Shown here: positions 19,468 to 29,980 of the stretch, one piece after another
How the letters are laid out: every line of letters begins with the position of its first letter
Position numbering within the stretch: the first letter of the stretch is position 1
DNA from: Solea solea
Taxonomy: Eukaryota; Chordata; Actinopteri; Pleuronectiformes; Soleidae
Reading direction: 5' to 3'
NCBI RefSeq assembly: GCF_958295425.1
Contig: NC_081152.1
Coordinates: forward strand, 23,568,015-23,632,014
DNA: 64,000 bases
Translations under genes and position numbers: made by a program
Notes under the pieces: generated by a model
The model's input: only the letters and a program-made list of their open reading frames with translations
Database searches by the model: none
Told to the model about the DNA's origin: nothing

Positions 19468-19764
19468 CAAGTAATTCAGGCATTTTTGCCCTGGCCAAGG
19501 CCTGGCACTGGGCCAGGTCCTCCTTGGACACCAGCCGCTGCTGCTTGTCTTGTTTAACAAGCGACTGGTGTCCAACAAGTTTCCTGCCAATGTCTTTATA
19601 GACTTTTCTCATCTCCCGCACAAGGACATTGACCTCGACGGTTTTTAGCCGTGAATGCTTAGGGGGTGTGTCCCTGAAGTGCTCAAGAAATGAGATGGCC
19701 TGGCCCCACATACAGTGTGACTGTCGTTGGGGCCAGGCCAACGTTACGCAGGAGGGCAGGGTAG
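19468..19764 (-). pseudogene. Copy II core-binding-like exon with frameshift
   Basis: The exon starts after TTTCTACAG and ends at a GTGAGT donor. Its first third reads YPALLRNVGLAPTTVTLYVG; after an extra base in the GGGGCCAGG run (about 19701-19707) the frame moves to QAISFLEHFRDTPPKHSRLK and VLVREMRKVYKDIGRKLVGH. The pattern, helices with a TVxLYxxQAxxFLEHF core, is like the core-binding domain that precedes tyrosine-recombinase catalytic domains. The one-base insertion would stop a normal product. The phase join to the exon at 19904-20088 is unresolved. Confidence 0.75.
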
Positions 19765-19903
19765 CTGTAGAAAGAAGACCAGTCTGGATTTAGTTTCAGT
19801 CACATCTTTTGAGTACTTCATCATCATAATCAAACCTGTATGTGAATAAGCAAAAGACTTGCAAAGAAGGAACATGCTTATCATCCGTGCATTCACTACT
19901 TAC

Positions 19904-20088
19904 AACTTCAGGAGGGGGACATTGAACAAAAATGTCCAGTCCCAGAGCTGCAGGGAAGGCCAGCCGAGGCAAAGGTATTTGACAAAAACCTTTGCCCGGC
20001 TGACCTTCGTCTTGGCATTCTCCCTCATTTACTGGGTTCCCTTCTGGGTGGCAGTACGTGAAGCTGGCATACTCCTCCATGTATGTAT
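19904..20088 (-). pseudogene. Copy II linker exon (TYMEEYASF)
   Basis: An exon of 185 nt after TTTACAG, ending at a GTAAGT donor. It encodes TYMEEYASFTYCHPEGNPVN and ends VQCPPPEV. No domain is recognised; it links the short conserved exon at 20175-20295 to the core-binding exon. Copy I keeps only its first part (27015 down to about 26996). Confidence 0.65.
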
Positions 20089-20174
20089 CTGTAAAGATGA
20101 AACACACATGATGATGAATGTAGCGAGAAAACACTCCACACACCTGCACACATACACAATGTGTTCAGTCTTAC

Positions 20175-20295
20175 TCATGGAGGTGCCAAACTCGATTGCC
20201 CGTATCAGGGAACCCCTGCTCCTGCCGGAAAAATATGGCCGCATGGCACGGAAGAGTTTCCTTTGCTCTAGTGACCATTTCGACTGCTCACTCTC
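20175..20295 (-). pseudogene. Copy II conserved SEQSKW exon
   Basis: A 121-nt exon between CTTTTCCAG and a GTAAGA donor. It encodes ESEQSKWSLEQRKLFRAMRP and RGSLIRAIEFGTSM. Equivalent exons at 23641-23761 (copy III) and 27104-27224 (copy I) differ by scattered substitutions, and the flanking intron sequences are also alike, so whole genomic units were duplicated rather than mRNAs. Function unknown. Confidence 0.75.
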
Positions 20296-20368
20296 CTGGA
20301 AAAGCAAAACAAAACATCAATAACACCTCTACCACATGACCACATGTGCTCAATGATTCTACACTAAC

Positions 20369-20859
20369 CCCCTCCTCTTCCTCCTCCTCCTCCTCCCTCT
20401 TCTTCTTCTTCTTCTTCTTCTGCGGGGAGATGAATTAAGGTAAGTACTTTGGACTTGGGCAACATGATAATGACAATGAATTACACTACTCTATTATCTT
20501 CTCACCTGAGGGGGAGAGGAAAGGTGTCGCTGCTTTTCGACCCTCTTCATCCGTGGCTGCTGCGGCGGCTGCGGTGGCTCATCTTCCTCTTCCTCTGAGT
20601 CAGAGAAAAGAAGGACCAGAGCAGGGGGCTGCTGCTGCTGCTGCTGCTGCTGCTCCTCCTCCTCCTCCTCCTCCTCAGTCCCAGAGGAGGAGTCTGTCCG
20701 AGGTTGTGGCAGGGCAGCGGACCGCCGCCGCTGCTGCTGCGGTGGTTGCTGCTCCTCCTCTTCCTCCTCCTCACTCCCAGATGAGGAGGAGGAGCTACTC
20801 GATGGCCGGGCAGGGCGCTGGCGACGCGGAGCTACTTTCCGGAACTCCTTCAGCTGTCT
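20369..20859 (-). pseudogene. Copy II acidic/polyglutamine exons
   Basis: Exon 20859-20506 (354 nt) starts RQLKEFRKVAPRRQRPARP, has a serine run, blocks of E and Q (EEEEEEEEQQQQQQQQ) and ends VEKQRHLSSPPQ before GTGAGAAG. Exon 20419-20369 (51 nt) is a lysine-then-glutamate run. Both start and end in phase 0, so repeats of such exons keep frame. Coding depends on GAG and CAG triplet runs that read CTC/CTG on the plus strand. They are likely disordered, possibly activation-like or nuclear segments. Confidence 0.75.
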
Positions 20860-20997
20860 CTGAAGAGGGAAAAACAAACAGCAAAAGAAAACAGGACTAC
20901 AATTATTGACAACGCAATGATTGCATTATTCAAAGAAATTAAACATTTTGTGTAATTAACAGAATGTATAATTGCTAAGTTTTTTTCATTCACTCAC

Positions 20998-21407
20998 GAT
21001 GAAGTCAGCATTGAGCCGCATCGCCTCGTCCAGCTTCCTCTCCAGCTCTCGGACCCTTACCCTCGCATTGATGCATGTCTGGTTCCTGCAAAGGCCAGAA
21101 ACCCCCTCCTCTGGGTCCTCCTCTGCATCTGAGATGTCCAATAAGGACGCCATCGGAGGTGTGGGGTTACTGGCCCTTAATTCAGCCAGCATTTTAAGGG
21201 CCGTCCTCCGCTTAATTGAGTGCAGTTCTGCCTGAATCCTCTCAGCAGTCAAGTCCTTGTGGGCCCTCAGGTGCTTCTCAGGATTTATCATATATGGTGA
21301 ACACCGAGGGAGAGGGCAGGGCCCCGGTGGCACTCGGGTCCTCCCTGTTGCCAGATTATTAATAATGGCCCTCTCCCTTAGGTTCACCAAATTGTGGCTG
21401 AGCCTTA
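20998..21407 (-). pseudogene. Copy II zinc-finger exon, downstream part
   Basis: Minus-strand coding from the finger's second histidine onward: RLSHNLVNLRERAIIN, CPLPRCSPYMINPEKHLRAH, the DAEEDPEEGVSGLCRNQTC block and the coiled stretch VRELERKLDEAMRLNADF, ending at a GTGAGTG donor. The PRCSPYM...HLRAH spacing suggests a second, weaker finger-like motif. The exon is split at 21407 by the Harbinger-type element; its first part lies at 23111-23181. Confidence 0.8.
21405..21407. repeat. TTA target duplication of Harbinger-type element
   Basis: TTA stands before the left terminal repeat and after the right one (23111-23113). Removing the insert and one TTA restores an open finger coding sequence (VAKHL then RLSHN). 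Confidence 0.9.
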
Positions 21408-21607
21408 CCCTGGATTTCCACTGGACGCGGAACGGCCGCGGCGCGGTTCTGCTTCGTCCTCTCCCAAACGTCAATCCCCACCGGGCGTGTAACGGCAGCG
21501 GCGCGGAGCCTTGGGAGCCAGCGGTATTCACGGAAGATCGCGCGATAATCTCGAACGGACGCGAGATCCCGCGATAGACTGTGTGTATAAAGGAAACAAC
21601 AACAACA

Positions 21608-21624
21608 CAGCTTCTTTCATTTCT
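21608..21624. repeat. 17-bp LINE target duplication, left copy
   Basis: CAGCTTCTTTCATTTCT occurs here and again at 22688-22704, immediately outside the LINE. Confidence 0.95.
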
Positions 21625-22687
21625 TTTTTTTTTTTTTTTTTTAAAAACAACTTTATTGAAATACAGTTACATTACAAAAGTGAAGAAAGAAACATATTAC
21701 ATTAGTGAGCAAACAGAGCAATAACAGGAGAAATAAAACTTTGCCAGGGTAGCTGATGAGTTATTAAAAAGAGAAAGAAAAGGAGGACCAAACATTGACA
21801 GTCTTAATTGCTTTTTTGTTATTAGAGCCAGAAATCAAAGAAATATAATGTACAACTTCATGGGTAAAAGGGACAAAATTAGGTTTTTTTACCACTGAAT
21901 TTACATTTATGGATATGGAATTTTGCCAACAGAATCAATAGGTTTATAACAAAGTACACATTCTCTCTATTTTGAGTTCTATAAAAGCAAAATACCACAT
22001 TCTCCCATAATAAAATAAAGTCTTGATAAATATTGTCGATGACGAATCTGCTGAAGTTTTGCCAAAATGATCTGGTGTGTGAACAATACCAAAAGAGGTG
22101 TAAAACAGTTTCTGGGTGATTTTCACAAAAGGAACAGTTTGTATTTATGTCTCTTTTAAATTTTGTCATATAATGATTAGCAGGGTAATATCTGTGAATT
22201 ATTTTGAACGACACTTCTTTCACCTTGTTTACTATCAAGTATTTGTTAGGAATCAACCAAATTTTTTTCCAATCAATGTTGTTCACAAATCTGTTCCAGT
22301 AAAAAACAATGTTTGGAATAGAAACAATTTCTTTTTGAAACAAGGCACGAATGTTTTTATTATTTCGGGGAAGTCTAGAAAAACAGATCTTACCAACAGG
22401 TGATTCAGCCACAGCAGGGAGGGAGACAGTAGTAGGAGGAGTTCTTCCAGTATCTCTGAAAAGCATTAAAGTGCCTGATGGAATGGCATCAAATACGATT
22501 GCAAATTCTCGAGGCGTAACTGGAATATTGTGTGTTAAAAGAAACTCTCTATAAGACAAAAGCCGCCCCTCTCCATTAAAAAGCTGGCACACCAGCAGAA
22601 TTTGATTCTGTACCCAGTTCTCAAAGAAAAGTGACTTGTTTTTATATAAAATATCTCTGTTATTCCAAATCAGATACCTGTGAGGTG
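21625..22687 (-). mobile_element. 5'-truncated L1/Tx1-group LINE with poly(A)
   Basis: A 1063-bp minus-strand insert ends in poly(A), seen as the T run at 21625-21642. Frame 21879-22700 gives 273 residues of an ORF2 C-terminus: WNNRDILYKNKSLFFENW, LLSYREFLLTHNIPVTPREF, FDAIPSGTLMLF and a zinc-knuckle-like CSFCENHPETVLHLFWYCSH (CX2C..HX4-6C), as in L1-superclade elements of fish. A perfect 17-bp duplication flanks it. The catalytic RT and endonuclease are absent because of 5' truncation. The frame is open from the break to its stop, consistent with a fairly young copy. Confidence 0.92.
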
Positions 22688-23110
22688 CAGCTTCTTTCAT
22701 TTCTCCACTTCCATAATTAGTCTCTCGTCGTCCATTGTCTCCGAGACCCTCGGATCAAATGACTGTTGACCTGGGAGCACCGGTTATGACGTAACGTTGA
22801 GGTGAAGTTGTGACCTGCGTATTGTGTTTTATTTTTGAAAGGGGGGCGGAAGTGTTTTACTTTGATACTGTGTCGGACTTCCTGTCTTGTGCGATCTGCT
22901 TCGTTGAAATTTACGAGGTTCAGCAGCGGCAACGGAAAAAATAGAACTGATTCCTATCGATGGCGCGGCGAGCCGCTTCTGGGCCGCTGCTGATCCGCGC
23001 CGCAGCGCGGCCGGTGGGAATGCTCACATTGATTAGAATGGAAGCGATTTGCAACGGCTACCGGGCCGCTGCCGTTCCGCGGCCGTTCCGCGTCCAGTGG
23101 AAATCCAGGG

Positions 23111-23181
23111 TTAGGTGCTTGGCCACGGACACAAGCACCTTCCCACAGATAGGGCACTCGCCCTGTTTTTTAGGCTTTGTC
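23111..23181 (-). pseudogene. Copy II zinc-finger exon, upstream part, start codon lost
   Basis: Minus-strand coding TKPKKQGECPICGKVLVSVA, then KHL, up to the Harbinger insertion. The cysteines and first histidine of the finger are intact. Where copy I has the acceptor plus ATG (29066), this copy reads AATAGACAAAGCC, so both the start codon and the CAG acceptor are damaged. Together with the 19.7-kb frameshift, this makes copy II a pseudogene. Confidence 0.8.
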
Positions 23182-23184
23182 TAT

Positions 23185-23380
23185 TATTATTATTATAAAA
23201 AAAAAACACTAAACACATTAAAAAAACACCCAATGTGCACCAAACAAACATAACTAAACACAGTAAACACATTTCGATTATTATTATTATTATTATTAAC
23301 ATCATCATTATTTAATTCTTTATGATTATAAATATTTTAATTTATTAAATATTTTTAAAATAATACTTACGTTTGCAAAT
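23185..23380. repeat. AT-rich first-intron block
   Basis: ATT repeats and a piece (AACACATTAAAAAAACACCC) that is also present twice at 29470-29530 and 29815-29870. It is the same intron as in copy I. Confidence 0.7.
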
Positions 23381-23615
23381 TGCACAGTCCTTCTCTCTCA
23401 CGCTTTCTCTTTCAAAATCTTTCTCTAATACTCTCTAACACAAATCCAGCTCCAACTCATCCAACATCCACTCGCTAACTCCTCTTCTCTCCCTCTCTTG
23501 CAGGTGCAGACGGAGTAGGGGTAGATGCAGAGGGGGGCGGGGATAAATGTTTTTTTTTTACATTTATCATTGAAGATCATAACATATATACTTTTTTTTT
23601 TAGGGTCAGAAGCAT
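23381..23615 (-). promoter_or_regulatory. Putative 5' region of recombinase copy II
   Basis: This block matches 29981-30215 upstream of copy I. Both contain the landmarks CTTACGTTTGCAAAT, CTAACTCCTCTTCTCTC, GCAGGTGCAGACGG and AGAGGGGGGCGGGG (a GC box), then a T run. It stands upstream, on the minus strand, of the zinc-finger exon. A promoter and first non-coding exon is the simplest reading. The plus strand also offers a good acceptor (TCTCTTGCAG then GTGCAGAC), so a divergent transcript is possible. Confidence 0.45.
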
Positions 23616-23640
23616 GTCATACACATGTGTTCAGTCTAAC

Positions 23641-24073
23641 TCATGGAGGTGCCAAACTCGATGGCCCGTATGAGGGAACCCCTGCTCCGGCCTGAAAAAT
23701 ATCGCCGCATGGCACGGAATAGTTTCCTTTGGTCATGCGACCATTTCGACTGCTCACTCTCCTGGAAAAGCAAAACAAAACATCAATAACACCTCTACCA
23801 CATGACCACATGTGCTCAATGATTCTACACTAACCTCCTCATCGGCTGTGTCCTCCTCCTCTTCCTCTTCCTCCTCCTCCCTCTTCATCTTCTTCTTCTT
23901 CTGCCGGGAGTTGAATTAAGGTAAGTACTTTGGACTTGGGCAACATGATAATGACAATGAATTACACTACTCTATTATCTTCTCACCTGAGGGGGAGAGG
24001 AAAGGTGTCGCTGCTTTTCCACCCGGGTGGAGGGCGGCTCCTCCTCCTCCTCCCTCTTCTTCTTCTTCTTCTT
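23641..24073 (-). pseudogene. Tyrosine-recombinase family copy III: three middle exons
   Basis: Minus-strand exons 24073-23987 (KKKKKKREEEEEPPSTRVEK then QRHLSSPPQ), 23900-23835 (KKKKMKREEEEE... DTADEE) and 23761-23641 (ESEQSKWSHDQRKLFRAMRR-like). Introns match those of copies I and II. The last exon's donor is GTTAG rather than GTAAG, and only about 30 bp further the sequence switches to the 5' region of copy II. No finger and no catalytic exons belong to it. Confidence 0.75.
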
Positions 24074-24159
24074 CTGCGGGGAGATGAATTAAGTACTAAG
24101 GACTTGGGCAAAATGATAATGACAATGAAGAGCAACTTGGTTGCAAGAACCCTATTGTA

Positions 24160-25945
24160 ATCGTAATGTTTATTCTTCTTATTCCGCCTACCAAATGAAT
24201 CGTGTTTTTGAGGCCCTGAACATGCCCCAAAACTCACCAATTTTTGCAACCGCATCAGACCTGGTGTAACTTTACGTTTATTAGTGTTTCGGGGAATGTG
24301 CGTTAAAAAATGAAATTGGGCGGGGCAAATAACTGCTCCACCCCCTAAAACGCGTGGGAGAAGCACGTTTAATGTAAATGCACGAAACTTGGTACACGCG
24401 TTCCTTAGGTCGGGCCGGTCAAAAAAGTCAGCGTAGCCGAAGCTCTAAAACAAACAGGAAAGCCGCCATTTTGGATTGAAAGTTCATTTTTAGCTGATTT
24501 TGGCCATATCGCACCATCGGTATTTGAACGAACTTGTCCTAGAGCTTTCATGGGATCACCTTTAAACTTGCTGAGGTCACTGTGGACAAGTTGAGGATCT
24601 AAAGTTACTAAAAACTTTTTAATAAGTATCATGGCGTATGAGAAAGGGGCCGGCAAAGTTGGTGAAAATTTAAATTTTTCACCACAGGCAACAAAACTCT
24701 TATAACTTTGCGATAGAAGGTCACATCCCAACCAAATTACCTAGGGTTGATGATGGACCATTGCTGATTAAGTCTGTGAAAAAAACGTACATTTTTAGCA
24801 TAGTTTGTGAAAACGTTCAAAACACATGATAGATGATGCGTGCTTATTATGATAACAAATTATTCAACGGTGTTGCCATGGCAACACTGCAAAGTCAGAT
24901 ATTTGTGACAAAAAAACAAACTGCTACAACTGAACCAAACTTGCTAGGATTGATGATAGTCCGGCCCTGAAGACACCCATATGAAAATATTCACTTTCAA
25001 AAACAGTGCACGTTGAATGTACATGCACGAAACTTGGTACTCACACGTTCCTTAGGTCCAGACGGTCAAAATAGTCAGCGTAGCCGAAGCTCTAAAACGA
25101 ACAGGAAAGCCGCCATCTTGGATTGAAAGTACATTTTTTGCAGATTTTGGCCATTTCGCACCAATGGTATGTGAACGCACTTGTCATAGAGCTTTCATGG
25201 GATCACCTTCAAACTTCGTGAGGTCACTGTGGACAAGTTGAGGATCCAAAGGTATCAAAATCTTTTCATTAAGTATCACGGCGAACAAGAAGAAGGGCGG
25301 CAAAGTTGGCAAAAATCACGATTCCTCGCAACACACAACAATCTCTTATAACTTTGCCATGGAAGGTCAGGTATTAACCAAACTAGTGACAATCGATGAT
25401 GGGCCCTTGCTAAAGATGTCTATGCAAAAACTGTAAATTTTGAAAACATCGCCTCCTGGTGGTAACAGAAAATACAACACATGTCACAATTTCAATCACA
25501 ATTTCGCATATAACCTTTACAGAATTTATTGTAGCAAACTCAAGATAGGTGAAAAAATTTAAAACACATGGTATATGATGTGTGCATAATATGATAACAA
25601 ATCCTTCAACGGTGTTGCCATGTCAACACTGCAAAGGTTTCACTCAAAACTCTTATAACTTTGCGATAGAAGGTCCTTTTTACAAACAAATGTGCTAGTG
25701 TTCAAGATGGACCATGGCTGATGAAGTCTATGCAAAAACTGTACATTTTAAAAACAGCGCCTCCTGATAGTAACAGAAAATACAACAAATTCACAATTCC
25801 CTTATAACTTTTACAGACTTCTTTGTATCATACTCAAAATTTGTGAAAAAAAACAAAACACATTGTAGATGACGCGTGCTTAATATGAGAAGTAATCGTT
25901 TAACAGTGTTGCCATGGCAATAAAAATGCAAAGGATTCCCTCAAC
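24160..25945. repeat. Internally repeated dispersed element, about three degenerate units
   Basis: Words recur in order: GCACGAAACTTGGTAC at about 24380 and 25025, CAGCGTAGCCGAAGCTCTAA at 24430 and 25077, GAGCTTTCATGGGATCACCT at 24542 and 25190, and CTCTTATAACTTTGC near 24700, 25332 and 25650. Units are about 640 bp, and the third (25560-25945) is shortened. This sequence type is common between fish genes. I see no protein-coding frame. Confidence 0.7.
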
Positions 25946-25949
25946 TGAG

Positions 25950-26690
25950 TGGTTCGTTCATGCAATACCCTTTTGCAAGACCCATGCGGCCTTCGGAAAG
26001 GTCAAAGGTCAGCCGTTCGGGTGTGTTTTTTGAAACAAGTCATAAACGCATCCAGCCAGGAGTCTGATTTTCGACTATGTCGTGCGCCACACAGCCTCCT
26101 GTTGGGATTGTTTTGTCCCGTTGCGATAGCGCTCCCACAGAGCTAGTTAGCTTTGCTGAGGGTCTACAGAGTTGGGACTCTGGAATACAGATAAGGGTCT
26201 CTGGTAAGGACCGCAGGCCAGTTTCAGGCAGTTTGGTCCATTTTTGTGGCAAAGGCGAGCACTCAAAGGCCTGAAAAGGCGACGTTTCAAAGCCCCGCCC
26301 ATCAAAAAGCACACGTCCGAGCGGCACGGGACCGACGCCTGTCCGCCCGTCTCGGGACCCCAAACGACATATAAGAAATTCAGATTCCTGCAACCTGTGG
26401 AAACATATCTCCTCCAAAACCTCCACTCTGGCCAAAGGCTCTATGACTGTAAAGAGTCTGAGAGGACCTGATTGTCAGATTTTGACAAAGGACAAACAGG
26501 ATTTTGGGCTTTTTCCCCCCAGATTATTGTTCAGTGGCTCCGAAGGATCCTCTGTTCCGATTATGGGGGCTCTGGGGTCAAAGGTCGCCGTGCAGCGGCC
26601 TAAAAGACAGTCTGTGAAATTCAAACGTAAAAAAGGCACTTACCAGAGTGCCGCAGGCGAGACAACCTCACCCTGAGGTGATTATTATCA
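25950..26690. repeat. Higher-order repeat, isolated unit
   Basis: The unit matches those at 30834-32480 (start word CATAAACGCATCCAGCC, later GATAGCGC, CACTCAAAGG, CCCGTCTCGGGACCCC and AAAAGACAGTCTGTGAAATT). It contains AGGTCAAAGGTCA at 25999-26011. It separates the copy I exons (ending 26996) from the degenerate repeat to the left. Frames through it (26077-26274, 26040-26435) are repeated in each unit and are not treated as genes. Confidence 0.75.
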
Positions 26691-26995
26691 CTCTTAGTCA
26701 CGCCCGAGGCAGTCTGGTGAATTCCTGGGGATTCTGGGGCCTTGGGCGAACCCGGGATGTCACGCCCAAGCCCCCCTGGCTTTGACCCTAACTCTGTTAA
26801 AGAGCTGCCCTCTATTGTCAGAAGCGTGGTGGCGCAAGCAAAAACCCTCAGAATGGAAGAAGGAGCCTGAATTCTGGGGCTGAATTTGAGTAACTCGAAT
26901 CACTTTGGGTGCCATTTCGCCAGAAACATACCCAGAAAGTCGATTTCAGGATGCCGGAGTTGACCGATTCCCTCAGGGCAGAGCGTGAATGTGGC

Positions 26996-28458
26996 ATACT
27001 CCTCCATGTATGTATCTGTAAAGATGAAACACACATGATGATGAATGTAGCGAGAAAACACTCCACACACACCTGCACAAATACACAATGTGTTCAGTCT
27101 TACTCATGGAGGTGCCAAACTCAATGGCCCGTATGAGGGAACCTTTGCTCCGGCCAGTTAAATATGGTCGCATGGCACGGAATAGCTTCCGTTGCTCATG
27201 CGACCACTTACACTGTTCATTTTCCTGGAAAACCAAAACAAAACATCAATAACACCTCTACCACATGACCACATGTGCTCAATGATTCTACACTAACCTC
27301 CTCACCGCCTGTGTCCTCCTACTCCTCCTCCTTCTTCTTCTTCTTCTGCCGGGAGTTGAATTAAGGTAAATACTTTGGACTTGGGCAAAATGATAATGAC
27401 AATGAATTACACTAATCCATTATCTTCTCACCTGAGGGGGGGAGGAAAGGTGCCTCTGCTCATCCGCCCTCTTCAGCGGCGGCGGCTGCTGCGGCGGCTC
27501 ATCTTCGTCCTCCTCCTCTTCCTCTGAGTCAGAGCGAGGAAGGACCGGAGCAGGGGGCTGCTGCTGCTGCTGCTGCTGCTGCTCCTGCTGCTCCTCCTCC
27601 TGCTGCTCCTCCTCCTCCTCCTCCTCCTCTTCCTCTTCCTCCTCCTCCCTCTTCTTCTTCTGACAGGAGTTGAATAAAGGTAAGTACTTTGGACTTGGGC
27701 AAAATGATAACGACAATGAATTACACCACTCTATTATCTTCTCACCTGAGGGGGAGAGGAAAGGTGCCTCTGCTCATCCACCCTCTTCAGCAGCAGCCGT
27801 GGCTGCTGCAGCGGCTGCAGCGGCGGCGGCGGCGGCTGTTGCGGCGGCTCATCTTCCTCCTCCTCCTCCTCCTCTCCCTCTGAGTCAGAGCGAGGAAGGA
27901 CCGGAGCAGAGGACGGCTGCTGCTGCTGCTGCTCCTCCTCCTCCTCCCTCTTCTTCTTCTTCTTCTGCTGGGAGTTGAATTAAGGTAAGTACTTTGGACT
28001 TGGGCAAAATGATAATGACAATGCATTACACTACTCTATTATCTTCTCACCTGAGGGGGAGAGGAAAGGTGCCTCTGCTCATCCGCCCTCTTCAGCGGCA
28101 GCCGCGGCGCCTGTGGTGGCTGCTGTGGCGGCTCTTCTGGATCATCTTCCTCCTCCTCTTCCTCTGAAGAAGAGACCAGAAGGACCGGAGCAGGGGACGG
28201 CTGCTGCTGCTGCTCCTGCTGCTCCTCCTCCTCCTCCTCCTCCTCCTCCTCAGTCCCAGAGGAGGAGTCTGTCTGAGGCTGGAGCAGGGCAGCGGACCGC
28301 CGCCGCTGCTGCTGCGGTGGTTGCTGCTCCTCCTCACTCCCAGATGAGGAGGAGGAGGAGGAGCTACTTGCTGGCCGGGCAGGGGGCTGCGCAAGCAGCT
28401 GCTGAAGGCTGGGGCGCTGGCGACGCGGAGCTCCTTTTTTGAATGCTCTCAGCTGTCT
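26996..28458 (-). pseudogene. Copy I acidic exon array and conserved middle exons
   Basis: Exons on the minus strand: 28458-28051 (RQLRAFKKGAPRRQRPSLQQ, S/E/Q runs, end KRADEQRHLSSPPQ), 27964-27746, 27659-27432 (two further E/Q exons with the same KRxDEQRHLSSPPQ end), 27345-27298 (short K/E exon), 27224-27104 (ENEQCKWSHEQRKLFRAMRP) and 27015-about 26996 (TYMEEYATF, then lost). All E/Q exons begin and end in phase 0, with similar CAG acceptors and GTGAGAAG donors. The short exon has an in-frame TAG at 27321-27319. Beyond 26996 unrelated sequence follows; no catalytic exons remain. Confidence 0.8.
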
Positions 28459-28586
28459 CTGAAGAGGGAAAAACAAACAGCAAAAGAAAACAGGACTACA
28501 ATTATTGACAACGCAATGATTGCATTATTCAAAGAAATTAAACATGGATAGAATCTATAATTGCTATGTTTTTTTCATTCACTCAC

Positions 28587-29066
28587 AGTGAGGTCAGCAT
28601 TGAGACGTGTCGCCTCGTCCAGCTTCCTCTCGAGCTCTCTGACCCTGGCCCTTGCATTCACGCAGGTCTGATTCCTGCAAAGGCCAGACACCCCCTCCTC
28701 TGGGTCCTCTTCTGCATCCGCGATGTCCAGTAAGGACACCATCGGCGGTCTGGGATTACTGGCCCTCAAATCGGCCAGCAATTTCAGGGCCGTGCTCCGC
28801 TTAATCGCCTGAAGTTCAGACTGAATCCGGCCAGCAGTGAGGTCCTTGTGGGCCCTGATGTGCTTTTCGAGATTCAGCATGTAAGGCGCACACAGAGGGA
28901 TAGGGCAGGGCCCAGGTAGCACTCGGGTCCTCCCTGTTGCCAGGTTGTTAATTATGGCCCTCTCCTTAGGGTTAACCAAATTATGGCTAAGCCGTAGGTG
29001 CTTGGCCACCGACACGAGCACCTTCCCACAAATTGGGCACTCGCCGTGCTTCTTAGGCTTTGTCAT
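28587..29066 (-). CDS. Copy I zinc-finger/coiled-coil exon (best-preserved)
   Basis: A 480-nt exon of 160 codons with no stop. It begins with ATG directly after TTTTTCAG and ends ADLT before GTGAGTGAATG. Residues about 9-29 form a C2H2 finger, CPICGKVLVSVAKHLRLSHN (CX2C-X9-HX4H). Then come a CPIPLCAPYMLNLEKHIRAH block (a second CX4C..HX3-4H-like motif), a proline-rich SNPRPPMVSLLDIAD, the acidic DAEEDPEEGVSGLCRNQTC and a predicted coiled coil VRELERKLDEATRLNADL. The finger suggests nucleic-acid binding. The exon is open, but the gene around it is truncated, so the product is probably non-functional. Confidence 0.72.
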
Positions 29067-29109
29067 CTGAAAAAGTAAAGGATGAAAAAGAAAAAATAAC
29101 ATGAACAGT

Positions 29110-29980
29110 TTTTTTATTAATATCATTATTATTATTATTGTTGTTGTTGTTGTTATTATTATCTTTATTATGTTATTATAATTATTATTATTATTATTAT
29201 TGTTATCTTTATTATACTTTTATTATCATTATAATTATTATTGTTATTATTGTAATTATTATTAGTTTATTATTATTATAATTATTATTATTATTATCAT
29301 TATTATTATTAGTTTATTATTGTTATTGTTATTATTGTTATTATTAAGTTGCTATCTGCGTGTTCCCTGGCCATCACGTGAACAGCGCATGAACAGAGCA
29401 CGACACTTAACAAGCACTTAATTGACGCGTCTTTATGGCACCTCGACAAAACTCGACGAAAAACCCAATAAACACATTAAAAAAACACCCAATGCGCACC
29501 AAACAAAAATAACTAAACACAATAAACACATTTCGAGTGTTTAAATTATTATTATTACTATCATCATTGTTTAATTATTTTTTTATTACATTTTTATTAT
29601 TATAATAATTATTATTATTATTATAATTATTATTATTATTATTAGTTTATTATTATTATTGTTATTATTGTTATTATTAAGGTATCACCAGTTACTATCT
29701 GCGTGTTCCCTGGCCATCACGTGAACAGCGCATGGACAGAGCATGACACTTAACAAGCACTTAATTGACGCGTCTCTATGGCACTTCGACAAAACTCGAC
29801 GAAAAACCCAATAAACACATTAAAAAAACACCCAATGCGCACCAAACAAACATAACTAAACACAATAAACACATTTTGATTATCATTATTATTATTATTA
29901 TTAATATCATCATTATTTAATTCTTTATGATTATAAATATCATCATTATTTAACTTTTTAAATAGTTTTAAAATAATACT
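29110..29980. repeat. AT-rich first intron of copy I with 343-bp tandem duplication
   Basis: ATT-type simple repeats surround two copies (about 29352-29540 and 29695-29880) of a block starting CTATCTGCGTGTTCCCTGGC and ending ACAATAAACACATTT. They are 343 bp apart and nearly identical. A remnant of the block's end lies at 23195-23275 near copy II. Confidence 0.8.

Larger units (their letters stand above)
21408..23110. mobile_element. PIF/Harbinger-type non-autonomous DNA transposon with LINE inside
   Basis: The ends are perfect 34-bp inverted repeats (21408-21441 and 23077-23110) beginning CCCTGGATTTCCACTGGACG, flanked by a 3-bp TTA duplication. This favours PIF/Harbinger, which duplicates TWA. 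Subterminal sequence is very GC-rich with further CGGCAACGG-like repeats near both ends. Without the LINE at 21625-22687 (and one 17-bp duplication) it would be about 620 bp, too short for a transposase and Myb-like protein, so it was moved by another copy. It interrupts the zinc finger of recombinase copy II. Confidence 0.92.

Noticed and set aside
20553..20909. Plus-strand alanine/proline-rich frames over the acidic exons
   Set aside because: Antisense reading of GAG/CAG triplet runs; splice signals and homology support the minus strand.
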